A stretch of DNA of 64,000 bases from Theodoxus fluviatilis (lineage: Eukaryota > Mollusca > Gastropoda > Cycloneritida > Neritidae): NCBI GenBank assembly GCA_034096865.1, contig JAWQFJ010028385.1, positions 1-64,000 on the forward strand, in the 5' to 3' direction. A program made the position numbers and the translations under genes. Of this stretch, positions 44,180 through 58,000 are shown in pieces. Under the pieces are notes generated by a model. The model was not told where the DNA came from. It did no database searches and was given only the letters and a program-made list of their open reading frames with translations. How positions within the stretch are numbered: position 1 is the first letter of the stretch; every line of letters begins with the position of its first letter.

Positions 44180-45728
44180 TGACTGGGACTCATTCAAGAC
44201 GGGCCATTTTGGCCCAGCTAGAGAAAACCCTTTTCTAAGCTTTAACTATTTAAAAAGAAAAATATTGTTAAAAACCATAATCACAGTTAAACTTTGAAGT
44301 TTTCAGAGTTTATTTTAAACAATGGTCCACTGCATTGATCTTTCAAAGTTTGAATCCCTGATCAGGGATGTTCGTCTTGAAAGGTTTTGTGCTGCTGATT
44401 CCTGATTTGGGATGTTGTTCTTGAATGAGTTAAAGGGTAAACTATTTCAGCCTCCAATAGGGGTAATAAGCTTTTTAATGATCCTTTTTCTGTAGGTTTA
44501 CCAACCCGGTGCATTTGTCTCATCTTGGGTTTACCGACTTCATGGACAGTTTGTCATGGGCAGTTTATGACCCAATGTGAATACAAAATACAAACTCAAC
44601 ATTTTGTAATAGCTTTCGTGTTTTGAGAAGTTCCTTCATTGAGTGGAATTTCTTCCGCATGTTGTTTGAAAATGTGTATCTTGCTCTTGACGGAATCAGA
44701 AATGGATATCCTCTGAATTCTTGAGGAAACTGTCCAATTTATGAGTTTTTTGGGGGTTATTTCTGTACTAATATTTGTTCATTGTCTGGGTGCACTGTTC
44801 ATGGAAAGCTGCGTGTTTTTCCTCCATTTGAATAATACTTCCATATTCTTGAAATAAAAATCCTCGTTAAGGAAACAAAATGTTTTTGTTATTTGACTTT
44901 CTTTGCCTAAATTTCCATAACACTGCTTTGTCATTTTTGTCATGTGGAGTACAATGGACTGTGCCAGGTGCCTTGTCTTGGATCAGCGAACCCCAAGATG
45001 CTCCTTCCTGTTTGAAGATGCATCTGTGCTGCACTCTAGGGTGCCAGTCTGAGCTGCCTTTTGTCTTACTCCAGTGTGTGCAGTTGTTGCATGCAAGGGT
45101 GCCGTCACAGTCACCCACCACCCATGCATCCCCTTCTCCAATCGGATGTGATGGAACATGAGGGATACAGATGCAGGTTATGTCTGCTTTTGAAGTTTAC
45201 TAAAAATGTTTTGCCCTCGGCACAACAATCATAAATGATCAGTGAATTTCCACAGCCCTTTTCAGGGCTAGGCAACACTGAGAAAGAAGCAATCAGTGGG
45301 ACTTATTATCATGATATACTTTACACTTAGTTTCAATCCAGCCCCGGCAACAACCCCCTTTTCACATTATAGATGCCAACCATAGGTTGCTGTATTACAA
45401 TCCAAGTTTAACATACAGCTGTTTGGGCTAGATGCCCAGTTTCATGAGCTTCAACTCATGGTGCAAGAAACTGTTAGGTCTGGCTTCATGGGCTTGATTA
45501 TAGAAAATCCCATGCAGCGTGCTGTACACCTCGGCAACACATCTGCTACAGAGAGAAATTTTTAAGGCTTGACAAAGCTCTTGCTTAACTAAGTAGCAAC
45601 ATGTGCTTGCTGTTCGGCAGACCTTTAAGACATGCCGTGCCATAGTCTGAAGAAAAGCCACCAAGATCACGGCTCATAATCAAGCTGCAGTTGGTATTTG
45701 GACCTGAATTCCCACTACAGTTCTCCAT
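42976..45728. other. Non-coding stretch with G homopolymers
   Basis: No supported gene. G-runs at 43547-43572 and 44149-44177, and a (TG)n run at 43518-43536. Open frames on both strands around 44867-45161 show no domain. Confidence 0.5.
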
Positions 45729-45913
45729 ATGGGTTGGAGGTAAGAATTGACACACCACATCTCCCTACGCTATTCGCAAGAGGTGAATAACTAGGGACAC
45801 CATGACTTGCTTTGCATTTACTCTAAACTGTTCTAGTGATTTTCATGCTTAACGGCCTTAAAATTATAGCCTAAGGCTGATAGGCCGTAAAACACCATCC
45901 ATCCATCCCACTA
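45729..45913 (+). mobile_element. SINE-like element with (ATCC)n tail
   Basis: Same family as 8551-8745: GGTAAGAATTGACACACC, ATTTACTCTAAACTGTTCTA, GGCTGATAGGCCGTAAAACA, ending CCATCCATCCATCC. It stands outside the satellite, which shows the family is dispersed. Confidence 0.7.
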
Positions 45914-45942
45914 CAGTTCAACTCATAACAGTGGTCTTGATG

Positions 45943-46010
45943 CCCCCCCCCCCCCCCCCCCCCCCCCGCCCCCCCCACCCCACCCCCCCCACCCCCCCCC
46001 CCCACCCCCC
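45943..46010 (+). repeat. C-rich homopolymer tract
   Basis: Long C-runs with single G or A interruptions. Confidence 0.95.
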
Positions 46011-46204
46011 GTACTATAGTCTCTGGTTGCTCATGACTACCCTGGCAAGGCCAGCGATGTAGGTTCCTGGAGGTCAGCAGCCAGGTGTTCCAGCCAGTGA
46101 AGAGACAAGGAACATCTTCGTTGGACAGCTACCTTGTCCAACAGCATCGCAGCCCCTAAATTTTCCACTGGCAGAATCTGCACAGGGCAGCAGAGACAAC
46201 TCCA

Positions 46205-47058
46205 ACAAGAAGGGCAAAGCCCATACGACTCACATGCTTGACCTTGACCTTTATATGACCTTGACCTTCAGGTGACCGTCAAGGTCAAACAACTAAACCT
46301 ACCAATGACATCATACACAAAGAAATGCTTTACACATTTTTCCTACCAAAATACATGTGACCTTGACCCAAGGTCAAGGTCATCCAAGGTCATGCAACAC
46401 AAAGCTGTTAATTCAAGACATAGGAAGCACAATGGTGCTTATTGGCACTTTCTACCATGAGATATAGTCACTTTTAGTGGTTCACTACCCCATTTTGGTC
46501 ACATTTCATAAGGGTCAAAGTGACCTTGACCTTGATGATATGTGACCAAATGTGTCTCATGATGAAAGTGTAACATGTGCCCCACATAATTATTAAGTTT
46601 GAAACAGTTATCTTCCATAGTTCAGGGTCAAGGTCACTTCAAAATATGTATACAATCCAACTTTGAAGAGCTCCTGTGACCTTGACCTTGAAGCAAGGTC
46701 AACCAAACTGGTATCAAAAGATAGGGCTTGCTTTAACCTATATACCACTTGTAGCTAAGGTCGCCATTCTCAATAACGTGGGAGAAAATGTGAAAAATGA
46801 CTGTTTTTGAGACCACATTTATGGCTCCTGTGACCTTGACCTTGAAGCAAGGTCAAGTCACTATGTATGTTTTTTGAGGCCTTGTCATCATACACCATCA
46901 TGCCACATTTGGTGTTGATAGACTTAATAGTCTCCGAGAAAAATCCAACGTTTAAGTTTTTTACGCCCGGACGGACGGACGCCCGGACGGACGGACGGAC
47001 GGACGGACAGACGAAACGGCTCAGTACATAGACTCACTTTTGCTTCGCATGCGAGTCA
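46205..47058 (-). repeat. AGGTCA-rich repeat, copy D, full length
   Basis: Full-length copy in minus orientation, from ACAAGAAGGGCAAAGCCC (family 3' end) to GCTTCGCATGCGAGTCA (family 5' end), with (GGAC)n near 46970-47006. Confidence 0.93.
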
Positions 47059-48650
47059 ATAATGCATAAAAACTACTTGCAATAGAGCAAGGTTTGTTGG
47101 AACTGCTTTTCTCATTTGTCCATCAAGTCTTGGAATAGCATCATAAGTTTGTCCTGAGATTGTCTCCTAGCATCAATGGATTCAATGTGTGACTGGAGAC
47201 CCAGATGTTCCGAGTCTGAATACAGGCAGCATAGCAGCACACTGAGCATACTTTAAGTGGTGTTGCACAAAATCACAATCCCAAGTCAATCTGAAAAGTT
47301 TATAGAATTTTGGTTTTAAGGCTTCCGCAGTTATGAAACCATTGCCAAATCTTGCAACACACAAATCAGTTCTAGGGGGAGCTACACCAGCTTCCTCAAC
47401 CAGCACGAGAGCTACACCCAAATCCTGGATCTGCTCAGTTCATCCACAGGAGTCCAGTCCAATCCACCTCCCTACCTTCTGTCACCATGTCACTTTTTAC
47501 AGGACTACCAAGTGTATTTCACCTCTGACTGCACATGCTTGCTGTATGACGAAGTCTAGTGCCAAGACCTATGGGTCCCCATAGCAGAGTAAAATGCTGA
47601 TGGCTTTCAGGCATATCATGAACTCACAGCCAAATGAACCAAGCAGTCAAGAGATGTCGTGCTTAAGGCAACAACAAAGTTGTGGTCAAGGTAAATTGGA
47701 AGAAAAAAAGAGGGGGTCAGTGGGTAGGCACGACTCCTTTATTAATGTGACCAGCTTGCATACAGTTGTGTGTGTAAGGAAATGTCATGTATGGATTCAT
47801 CTGAACATGTAATCACATTTCTCTTTGGCTGATAGCTCTTACATATATAACTAGTGCTCATAGGGACTGCACACGATTTGTGTTTATCTTCAAATTCATT
47901 TTTTCATTTCTTCAAGACTGAAAAAAGTCGAGTCGGCAGGAAAAAAATTGGGTTATTTAGTACATTAACCACAACTAGTTTACCATAACAAGAATGTCCT
48001 ACCAGCGGCAGCAGGCTCCTACAACTCCAGATGCCTTCTTCACTGCAGCCACCTTGGTCATACAACATGCTCAGGCCATTGGCAAATGTGCCACTTCACT
48101 CTCATCCAGAAGAACCAACTGACCATCCAACTTCATAGGCAAATGAATAAAGCACAGTGACTTTCTGACCACTTTGCAAGCACAAGCATGGGAGGCTGCA
48201 TCATCCCGCAGCACTACCATGCCATTACTATGGAAACATCACTCCATGTTAGGGGCCTACTGTCATTCAAATGTCGGAAATGGTCTAACAGAACACCCAA
48301 GAGCTCCAAAGCCAATTCCTCAGCTTGGCGACAAGCATTTATTTCAATAGTTTGTTTCAAAATACAGAACAACCTTCAATCTAAGATTTCAAAGTTGTCA
48401 CATAGTAAAGTTCTGGGTTGCTGTCAGTAACAAACAGTCACTAAATGGGATATCATTCACTGAAGACTGGCATTCAAAGCAGGCGTTTTCACAGATAGAA
48501 TCAACTGTCCCGACAATAGGTGATCAAGCACCATGCACTCTGCTCAGACAATACAATAAAGAGAGAGAGAGTGAGAGAATAAAAAGACTGACAAATGTCA
48601 ACCGGTTTCACAACAAATAGTTTAATAAAACCTCTGATACACATTCTCTC
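47059..48650. other. Downstream flank of COX5A
   Basis: No supported gene. It lies 3' of the COX5A stop on the minus strand and may contain its 3' UTR end; no clear AATAAA close to the stop was found. Confidence 0.45.
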
Positions 48651-48709
48651 AATCAAGTCGTAACAGGGTTGTCCCTGGACTGTTGCCGGTCTTCAGTGCA
48701 CACTACAAA

Positions 48710-48826
48710 GCTTGTTGATTGGACAAAAAGCATGGACAGTCCAGACCAGCTTGTTGATTGGACAAAAAGCATGGACAGTCCAGACCAGCTTGTTGATTGG
48801 ACAAAAAGCATGGACAGTCCAGACCA
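48710..48826. repeat. 39-bp triplicate repeat in probable COX5A 3' UTR
   Basis: Three identical 39-bp units built on GCTTGTTGATTGGACAAAAA and GCATGGACAGTCCAGACC. They lie 80-200 bp past the COX5A stop codon. GGACAGTCC is a short palindrome within each unit. Confidence 0.9.
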
Positions 48827-48907
48827 GAGACCCGGACCCAATGGAAGTCCGTGGCGGATGGCGAGGGGCTGGACATCAAGACAGATACTAGAGCTGCTAA
48901 GGAGGGG

Positions 48908-49054
48908 TTACATGTCAAATACACTCCTCAGGGCCAGCTCAGGTTTGTTGTAGCCCATCTCGGCAGGCGTCAGAATGCCCAGTTCCTCCAGTGCGGGCTT
49001 GATCTCGTGGTGGAGGTAGGGCCAGATCTCCTGCACCCTGTTGCCACACTTGTC
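48908..49054 (-). CDS. COX5A: COX5A exon 4 and stop
   Basis: 147 bp from CTGCGCAG|GACAAG to TAA. Encodes [20 protein letters not shown] and [20 protein letters not shown], then ALRSVFDM. The C-terminus is a few residues longer than the vertebrate protein as I remember it. Confidence 0.95.
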   Translation of the reverse strand, partial: DKCGNRVQEIWPYLHHEIKPALEELGILTPAEMGYNKPELALRSVFDM

Positions 49055-52000
49055 CTGCGCAGGAGGAGCAAGGCAGAGGTTATGGGAGGCATTCACTGAC
49101 AAGACAACACTCACATTTATTAACGCATTATGACCTACAGCGTGTGATGAAAACGGCTTCCTAATACCTGAGGTTTTTTCAGGTAAAAACACAAAGTTGA
49201 CAACACTCATTAAACAAGAAGGGCAAAGCCCATACGACTCACATGATTGACCTTGACTTTTACATGACCTTGACCTTCAGGTGACCTTCAAGGTCAAGGT
49301 CAAACAACTAAACCTACCAATGACATCATACACTAAGAAATGCTTTACACATTTTTCTACCAAAATACATGTGACCTTGACCCAAGGTCAAGGTCATCCA
49401 AGGTCATGCAACACAAAGCTGTTAATTCAAGACATAGGAAGCACAATGGTGCTTATTGGCACTTTCTACCATGAGATATGGTCACTACCCCATTTTGGTC
49501 ACATTTCATAAGGGTCAAAGTGACCTTGACCTTGATGATATGTGACCAAATATGTTTCATGATGAAAGTATAACATGTGTACTACAATGTTATGAAGTTT
49601 GGAACAGTTATCTTCCATAGTTCAGGGGCAAGGTCGCTTCAAAATATGTATACAATCCAACTTTGAAGAGCTCCTGTGACCTTGACCTTGAAGCAAGGTC
49701 AACCAAACTGGTATCGAAAGATAGAGCTTACTTTGCCCTATATACCATATAGGTCAGGTATCCAATCTCAAAGTCAAAAACTTCAGAGAAAATTGAGAAA
49801 ATGTGAAGCAAGGTCAAGTCACTGTGTATGTTTTTTGAGGCCTTGTCATCATACACCATCATGCCACATTTGGTATTGATAGACTTAATAGTCTCTGAGA
49901 AAAATCCAACGTTAAAGTTTTCGGACGCCCGGACGCCCGGACGGACGAAACGGGTGAGTACATAGACTCACTTTTGCTTCGCATGTGAGTCAAAAATTCA
50001 TTTCTTCACATTTCTACACTTCCTAGAAACAAGAAGTACACCACTGTCAAATGCAATGCCTGCGTAGCATCCGGTCTGAGAGGGAGATGTAATGTGCGCG
50101 TAGCATCCAGTTATAATGGGTAAAAAAAAAAATTTAAGTTGCATTCCCCAGAAGTAATCATATGCTAGTCATAAGGGCAATTCCAGTGGTGTGTGTGTGT
50201 GTGTCCAATCTGCCAGTTCTTGCAATAAATCCATTTCCAGAACCAGATACTGCCATGCCCTTTGACCCAGTTTTGATCCCGACTCCTGCATGATTACAGC
50301 AATCAACTTTTAAAACAAGAAGGGCAAAGCCCATACGACTCACATGCTTGACCTTTATATGACCTTGACCTTCAGGTGACCTTCAAGGTCAAGGTCAAAC
50401 AACTAAACCTACCAATGACATCATACACTAAGAAATGCTTTACACATTTTCCCTAATTAATTCAAGACATAGGAAGCACAATGGTGCTTATTGGCACTTT
50501 CTACCATGAGATATGGTCACTTTTAGTGGTTCACTACCCCATTTTGGTCACATTTCATAAGGGTCAAAGTGACCTTGACCTTGATGATATGTGACCAAAT
50601 GTGTCTCATGATGAAAGTATAACATGTGCCCCACATAATTATTAAGTTTGAAACAGTTATCTTCCATAGTTCATGGTCAAGGTCACTTCAAAATAGGTAT
50701 ACAATCCCACTTTGAAGAGCTCCTGTGACCTTGACCTTGAAGCAAGGTCAACCAAACTGGTATCAAAAGATAGAGATTACTTTGCCCTATATACCATATA
50801 TAGGTCAGGTATCCAATCTCAAAAACTTAAGAAAAAATTGAGAAAATGTGAAAAATGACTGGTTTTTAGACAACATTTATGGCCCCTGCGACCTTGACCT
50901 TGAAGCAAGGACAAGTCACTATGTATGTTTTTTGAGGCCTTGTCATCATACACCATCATGCCACATTTGGTATTGATAGACTTAATAGTCTCCGAGAAAA
51001 ATCCAACGTTAAAGTTTTCGGACGCCCGGACGGACGAAACGGGTGAGTACATAGACTCACTTTTGCTTCGCATGTGAGTCAAAAAGGGGGTGGGGGGGTG
51101 GGTGTGTGTGGGGTGTGTGTGTGTGTGTGGGGGGGGGGGGAAGACAAACCCCCCACCCCTCTCGAAGAAGAAAACATGGAAACTCCCTTTCGATTGACGA
51201 ACTTTGCTAGTGTTATTGGCTTGGAGAACATGACTCAGTTTTGCATTTATGTGACTGCATGTCACATTAAGTGCAACAGAGCATGCGGCTCAAGGATCGG
51301 GCTCTACAGCCACAGAGTACGCTGCCTCTCAACCCCGGACTGACCAAACCTGGCGCACACCCCATAGTCTCACGAGACTGACGGATGCCAAAACAAAAAA
51401 ATCGACTGCATGAGAAACAAGGGCGTAAGTATGAAAAACATCTTGTGAGAAAACCCTGCATAGTCAAACAACTAAACCTAGCAATGACATCATTCACTAA
51501 GAAATGCTTTACACATTTTTCCTACCAAAATACATGTGGCCTTGACCCAAGGTCAAGGTCATCCAAGGTCATGCAACACAAAGCTGTTAATTCAAGACAT
51601 AGGAAGCACAATGGTGCTTATTGGCACTTTCTACCATGAGATATGGTCACTTTTAGTGGTTCACTACCCCATTTTGGTCACATTTCATAAGGGTCAAAGT
51701 GACCTTGACCTTGATGATATGTGACCAAATGTGTCTCATGATGAAAGTATAACATGTGCCCCACATAATTATTAAGTTTGAAACAGTTATCTTTCATAGT
51801 TCAGGGTCAAGGTCACTTCAAAATATGTATACAATCCAACTTTGAAGACCTCCTGTGACCTTGACCTTGAAGCAAGGTCAACCAAACTGGTATCAAAAGA
51901 TAGGGCTTACTTTGCCCTATATACCATATATAGGTGAGGTATCCAATCTAAAACACTTCAGAGAAAATTGAGAAAATGTGAAAAATAGCTGTTTTTTAGA

Positions 52001-55000
52001 CAACATTTATGGCCCCTGCGACCTTGACCTTGAAGCAAGGTCAAGTCACTATGTATGTTTTTTGAGGCCTTGTCATCATACACCATCATGCCACATTTGG
52101 TATTGATAGACTTAATAGTCTCCGAGAAAAATCCAACGTTAAAGTTTTCGGACGCCCGGACGCCCGGACGGACGAAACGGGTGAGTACATAGACTCACTT
52201 TTGCTTCGCATGTGAGTCAAAAACAGGCACTACTGACTCCTTTATTGCTCCCATGTTACTTTAACCACAACTTTTTTTGGCGGGGGCTTAGAAATCACAG
52301 GTCAGTAGGCATTTACCTGGACAGCCTCCAGATATCGCACAGCCAGGGCATAGTCGTTGACTCTGCGGCAAGCCTTCAATGCCGCAATGATGACTCGCGG
52401 CTCTGGGACCAGATCCATGCCCTGAAAATGCAGACAGCAGTGAGCTTCAGTTTGACCTGGTGACAGTAGGCCATACACTCATCTCGAACCTCCATTGATG
52501 ATTGGCATGAAGAAGTTCATGTATTTACTTGTACTACGTTGTAGTCTGCAGCATTAGAAAACAGCATAAAGTACACGTTCCCACAAAACTATTGTTTAAG
52601 CATTGGCTATTTATCATTATTTTGTGACCATTGAACATGCCAAAGTTCATTTGAGGCAACAATAAACCTTATTCACGGCAGCCATGTTGGCAACTCCGAA
52701 TGAGCAGAGCACATCACAACAAATGGCTCCCAGCTAGACACTGATGTGCGCCTATGTACACGAATGATGCAGGGTGTGAATTGGACTGTTTTTCATTATT
52801 TCATTCTATTCCAAAGGACAAAGGTATGCAAAAATCCTGGATACAGAAAGCTTGTGTCGATGTTGGTCTAAAATTCTAGGCATTCCAGCAGGAAGTTGCA
52901 ACACAGCATACATGTATTCAGTGGTTCACAAATCAGTGGTGATGATAATAATGATGATGATATCTTTATTTTTGTCTTTTTTTTGGACATTCTCTTGTGA
53001 CCCCATGACCCCTTTTACTCCTTGGTAGGAGAGGCAATGTGGGTGAAGCACCTTGCCCAAGGATGCAGCTCCACAGGAGTAATGCACACCTACAATGTTT
53101 TAGTTGTACATTTCATTTAAGATTATATGATTCTATAGAGGACATGTTTTTAATGCGTTAAAAAAATCTGTAAACTTATAATCATCAACTCATCATTGCA
53201 TACATCATTACGTCTGCACTCACACAAATATTACACAAAGACATTGTTCCCGTTGAATGAATAAATGAGTGAATGAATACTGAATGAATTAATTTATACA
53301 GCCTGTCAGCTTTTGCTGACTACTCAAGGCCATTGATTATGATTAAGTTGGTTATTATTCAAGCAAGTCAAGGCATGAGTTCCCGAGTTATTCACGTCAT
53401 ACTCATAGTCATAGGTAACCCATAGGCATAGGTAACCCATAGGCATAGGTAACCCATAGGCATAGGGATGGATGGATGCATGTTGTTTTACGGCCTATCA
53501 GCCTTTGAAGGCTATGTAAGGCCACTAAGCACGAAAATCACTGGAACAGTATAGAGTGCAATACAAGTCACAGTGTCTCTAGTCATTCGCCTCTTACGAA
53601 TCGCGTAGGGAGGTCTACGCGGTGGGTCAATTCTTACCCCTTACCCACAGGGGGAAACCCATAGGGAGACGCAATTCGTTCCCATTGAAAACTCATATGA
53701 ATCCATCTGTAAGGGGATAAATTGCTCACAAAGCAGCAGTTATGTAACCAGGAAAAGACAAACAATATGATACATCGGTTGTTGCAAAAAAGCCACTGTA
53801 TAAATACTATCTCAGTAGTCACAGTGACACAGAATGCCTGAAACCGTGTGCTGTGCTGGCCTCACTTTGAAACTAACATGGCCGCCACATGAATAAGGTC
53901 CATGGATTCACGTTCATGAAGCACCCCATAACACATCTATGTGTCATGCAAATAATAATTTCTACCACTCACTCCCTATGGATGAAATAATGGGTCGAGT
54001 TAGTTTTACAGCCTTTAAGCAAGTGTAGGCTATTTAAGGTCACTGATCATGAAAAATCAAGTGAGTTGTTTGGATTACAAGCCAGTGAAATCATGTGTCA
54101 AAAACAAGGGACTGCCACGGCACTAAAGTAAAAGTCTAAAACACGGTGAGGTTCTGATGGCCGCGTATAATACAAAGCAAATACATAACATTGAAAGGTA
54201 AAACAGCACAAATTTTTGGCTAAAAAGCCTTCATCAGGCGCACAAATAAAACTTACAGGAGGGCGGACAAAAGTGGAATCTTTTTTTTATAGGTTCTGAT
54301 GGCCACGTATAATACAAAGCAAATACAAAGCATTGGAAGGTAAATCCGTAAAACAGCGCAAATTTTGAGCTAAAAAGCCTTCATCAGGCGCACAAATAAA
54401 ACTTACAGGAGGGCAGACAAAAGTGGAATGGAGGAGAGTCTGTCAGAGGGCTCAGTATAAATACAAGAAGGGCAAAGCCCAAACGACTCACATGCTTGAC
54501 CTTGACCTTTACATGACCTTGACCTTCAGGTGACCTTCAAGGTCAAACAACTAAACCTAGCAATGACATCATATACTAAGAACTGCTTTACACATTTTTC
54601 CTACCAAAATACATGTGACCACCTTGACCCAAGGTCAAGGTCATCCAGGTCATGCAACACAAAGCCGTTAATTCAAGACATAGGAAGCACAATGGTGCTT
54701 ATTGGCACTTTCTACCATGAGATATAGTCACTTTTAGTGGTTCACCACCCCATTTTGGTCCCATTTCATAAGGCTCAAAGTGACCTTGACCTTGATGATA
54801 TGTGACCAAATGTGTCTCATGATGAAAGTATAACATATGTACTACAATCTTATGAAGTTTGGAAGAGTTATCTTCCATAGTTCAGGGTCAAGGTCACTTC
54901 AAAATATATATACAATCCAACTTTAAAGACCTCCTGTGACCTTGACCTTGAAGCAAGGTCAATCAAACTGGTATCAAAAGATAGGGCTTACTTTGCCCTA

Positions 55001-58000
55001 TATACCATATATAGGTCAGGTATCCAATCTCAAAAACTTCAGAGAAAATTGGGAAAATGTGAAAAATTGCAGTTTTTTAACAATTACAGCCCCTGCGACC
55101 TTGACCTTGAAGCAAGGTCAAGTCACTGTGTATGTTTTTGTACGCCTTGTCATCATACACCATCATGCCAAATTGGGTGTTGATAGACTTAATAGTCTCC
55201 GAGAAAAATCCAATGTTAAAGTTTTTTACGGACGGCAGGACGCTCAGACGCCCAGACGGACGACACGGGTGACCTAGTATGAAAGTATAACATGTGTACT
55301 ACAATCTTATGAAGTTTGGAAGAGTTATCTTCCATAGTTCGGGGTCAAGGTCACTTCAAAATATGTATACAATCCAACTTTAAAGAGCTCCTGTGACCTT
55401 GACCTTCAAGCAAGGTCAAGTCACTATGTATGTTTTTGTACGCCTTGTCATCCTACACCATCATGCCAAATTGGGTGTTGATAGACTTAATAGTCTCAGA
55501 GAAAATCCAACGTTAAAGTTTTTTACAGACGCCTGGACGCCTGGACGGACGAAAAGGGTGATTACATAGACTCACTTTTGCTTCGCATGTGAGTCAAAAA
55601 ACATTTCCACTTTGCTGCTGGCATGAGTCCTATCTTTCATTGGGCATGACTTCCTCAATTTTGACCTATAGAGTTCAAACTTTAATTAAATCAGAAGAAA
55701 CTACAGATAACAAAAAATACTTTTATCTCCATACGCCCAAAAATAACAAGAAGGGCAAAGCAAATACGACTCACATGCTTGACCTTGACCTTTACATGAC
55801 CTTGACCTTCAGGTGACCTTCAAGGTCAAGGTCAAACAACTACACCTAGTAATGACATACACTAAGAAATGCTTTACAAATTTTTCCTACCAAAATACCT
55901 GTGGCCTTGACCCAAGGTCAAGGTCATCCAAGGTCATGCAACACAAAGTCAGTTAATTCAAGACATAGGAAGCAAAATGGTGCTTATTGGCACTTTCTAC
56001 CATGAGATATGGTCACTTTTAGTGGTTCACTACCCCACTCCTCCTCCTCCTCCTCTACCCCTTGACCTTGATGATATTTGACCAAATGTGTCTCATGATG
56101 AAAGTATAACATGTGCCCCACATAATTATTAAGTTTGAAACAGTTATCTTCCATAGTTCAGGGTCAAGGTCACTTCAAAATATGTATACAATCCAACTTT
56201 GAAGACCTCCTGTGACATTGACCTTGAAGCAAGGTATGCCAAACTGGTATCAAAAGATAGGGCTTACTTTGCCCTATATACCATATATAGGTGAGGTATC
56301 CAATCTCAAAAACTTCAGAGAAAATTGAGAAAATGTGAAAAATGGCTGTTTTTTAGACAACATTTATGGCCCCTGCGACCTTGACCTTGAAGCAAGGTTT
56401 AAGTCACTATGTGTGTTTTTTGAGGTCTTGTCATCATACACCATCATGCCACATTTGGTATTGATAGACTTAATAGTCTCCGAGAAAATTCCAACGTTAA
56501 AAGTTTTCGGACGCCCGGACGCCCGAAACGGGTGAGTACATAGACTCACTTTTGCTTCGCTTGTGAGTCAAAAATTGAGTTTGGACTGGTTATGTTGCGG
56601 CTGGTCAAGAATAAACCTAAAATCACTGCCACTGGACTGCTTTGGATGAGGAACACAAGACCAATTTTTCATTACAAACCTGAAGATCGTTCATGGCTTT
56701 CCTGATCTCCCAGCCATCAATGTCCTTGCGGCTGAAGTACTTCTCGTATTTGCCATCCACTTCAGCATCAGAGACTTCGTGGTGCTTGTGGCGCACACAT
56801 GCACTTGCTGCAACAACAGAGATTGCAAGACTCAGGAATCAAATGTAGACATGGCTTGCAGAAAGAAGTATCATGAATGTTATTTAAAAAACAATTGTAT
56901 TCATGACTCTTAGATGCTGAGCCAATTATGGTTCCAGTTATCAATACTTATAGAAAACTGCTTCCAATATGGGTACAGCTTCCAATGGTACTATATCTTT
57001 TTTATATGAGAGTATACAATTCAGCAGTGAGTTTTTCACTTAAAATGATTGTGATTCAATAGCTCTGTTGAACATAAAGGCACATGAGCAAGCTAATAAA
57101 TCATGAACAAGACTTGTTGTACTACTCTCCCTTCTTCACCAATGTCGCTGTTGCCTCAGATGTTTTGTGACTTCTTTGTGTAAAAGGTGTCTGATATTTG
57201 AAGCAACTTTGACATGTCTGCTGATGCAGGTGTGCCTGTTAGTGATGACCTGGCTCCTTCAGGGGTACTCCCCTCCTTCAGTTCAGCCTGGTTGAGGCTA
57301 GTGCGGTCCTCAAGACCATCCGGAGTATGAACCCTACCTCCCGTGACCTTGACCCAGTTCCCACACCCCTCTTAGTTGAGTGTTTTGATGAGATCCTACC
57401 TGTCCTGACACAGATGATCAATGATTGCTTCCAGACTGGCACCTTCCCTAGTGTTTTCAAGCAGGCTATAGTTAAGCCGCTCTTGAAAAAGCAGGACCTG
57501 GATCCAAACAAACTGAGTAAATTATAGGCCAGTCTCCAATCTTTCTTTTCTGTCAAAATTGTTAGAGAAGTTAGCTTTGCAGCAGCTGCTGGAGCACATG
57601 TCCCAATATGACCTTTTGGCCCGTTTTCAATCCGCGTACCGCGCTCATCATTCCACTGAAACAGCTCTGCTCCGTGTTCTAAACAATCTTCTCGTTGCTT
57701 CTGATGATTCCAAAGTTTCTCTTCTTACTCTGTTAGACTTGAGTGCTGCGTTTGACACAATAGACCATGGAATTCTTCTCACCAGTCTTAGAAACATTTT
57801 TGGCATTGAGAACTTAGCACTCTCTTTCCTGCATTCATATCTCTCAGAACGTAGACAGACTGTTTCGATCTGGGGTTTTGCTTCTGATCCTACACCTCTC
57901 AAGTATGGAGTCCCTCAGGGTTCTGTTCTGGGTCCTCTGCTGTTTCTACTGTACACCCAACCACTCTCCAATGTAATTGATAGTCACTCAGTCTCTCACA

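Noticed and set aside
44867..45161. Cys-rich minus-strand frame (ACNNCTHW)
   Set aside because: No recognisable finger spacing, an equally long + strand frame overlaps it, and no splice context was found.
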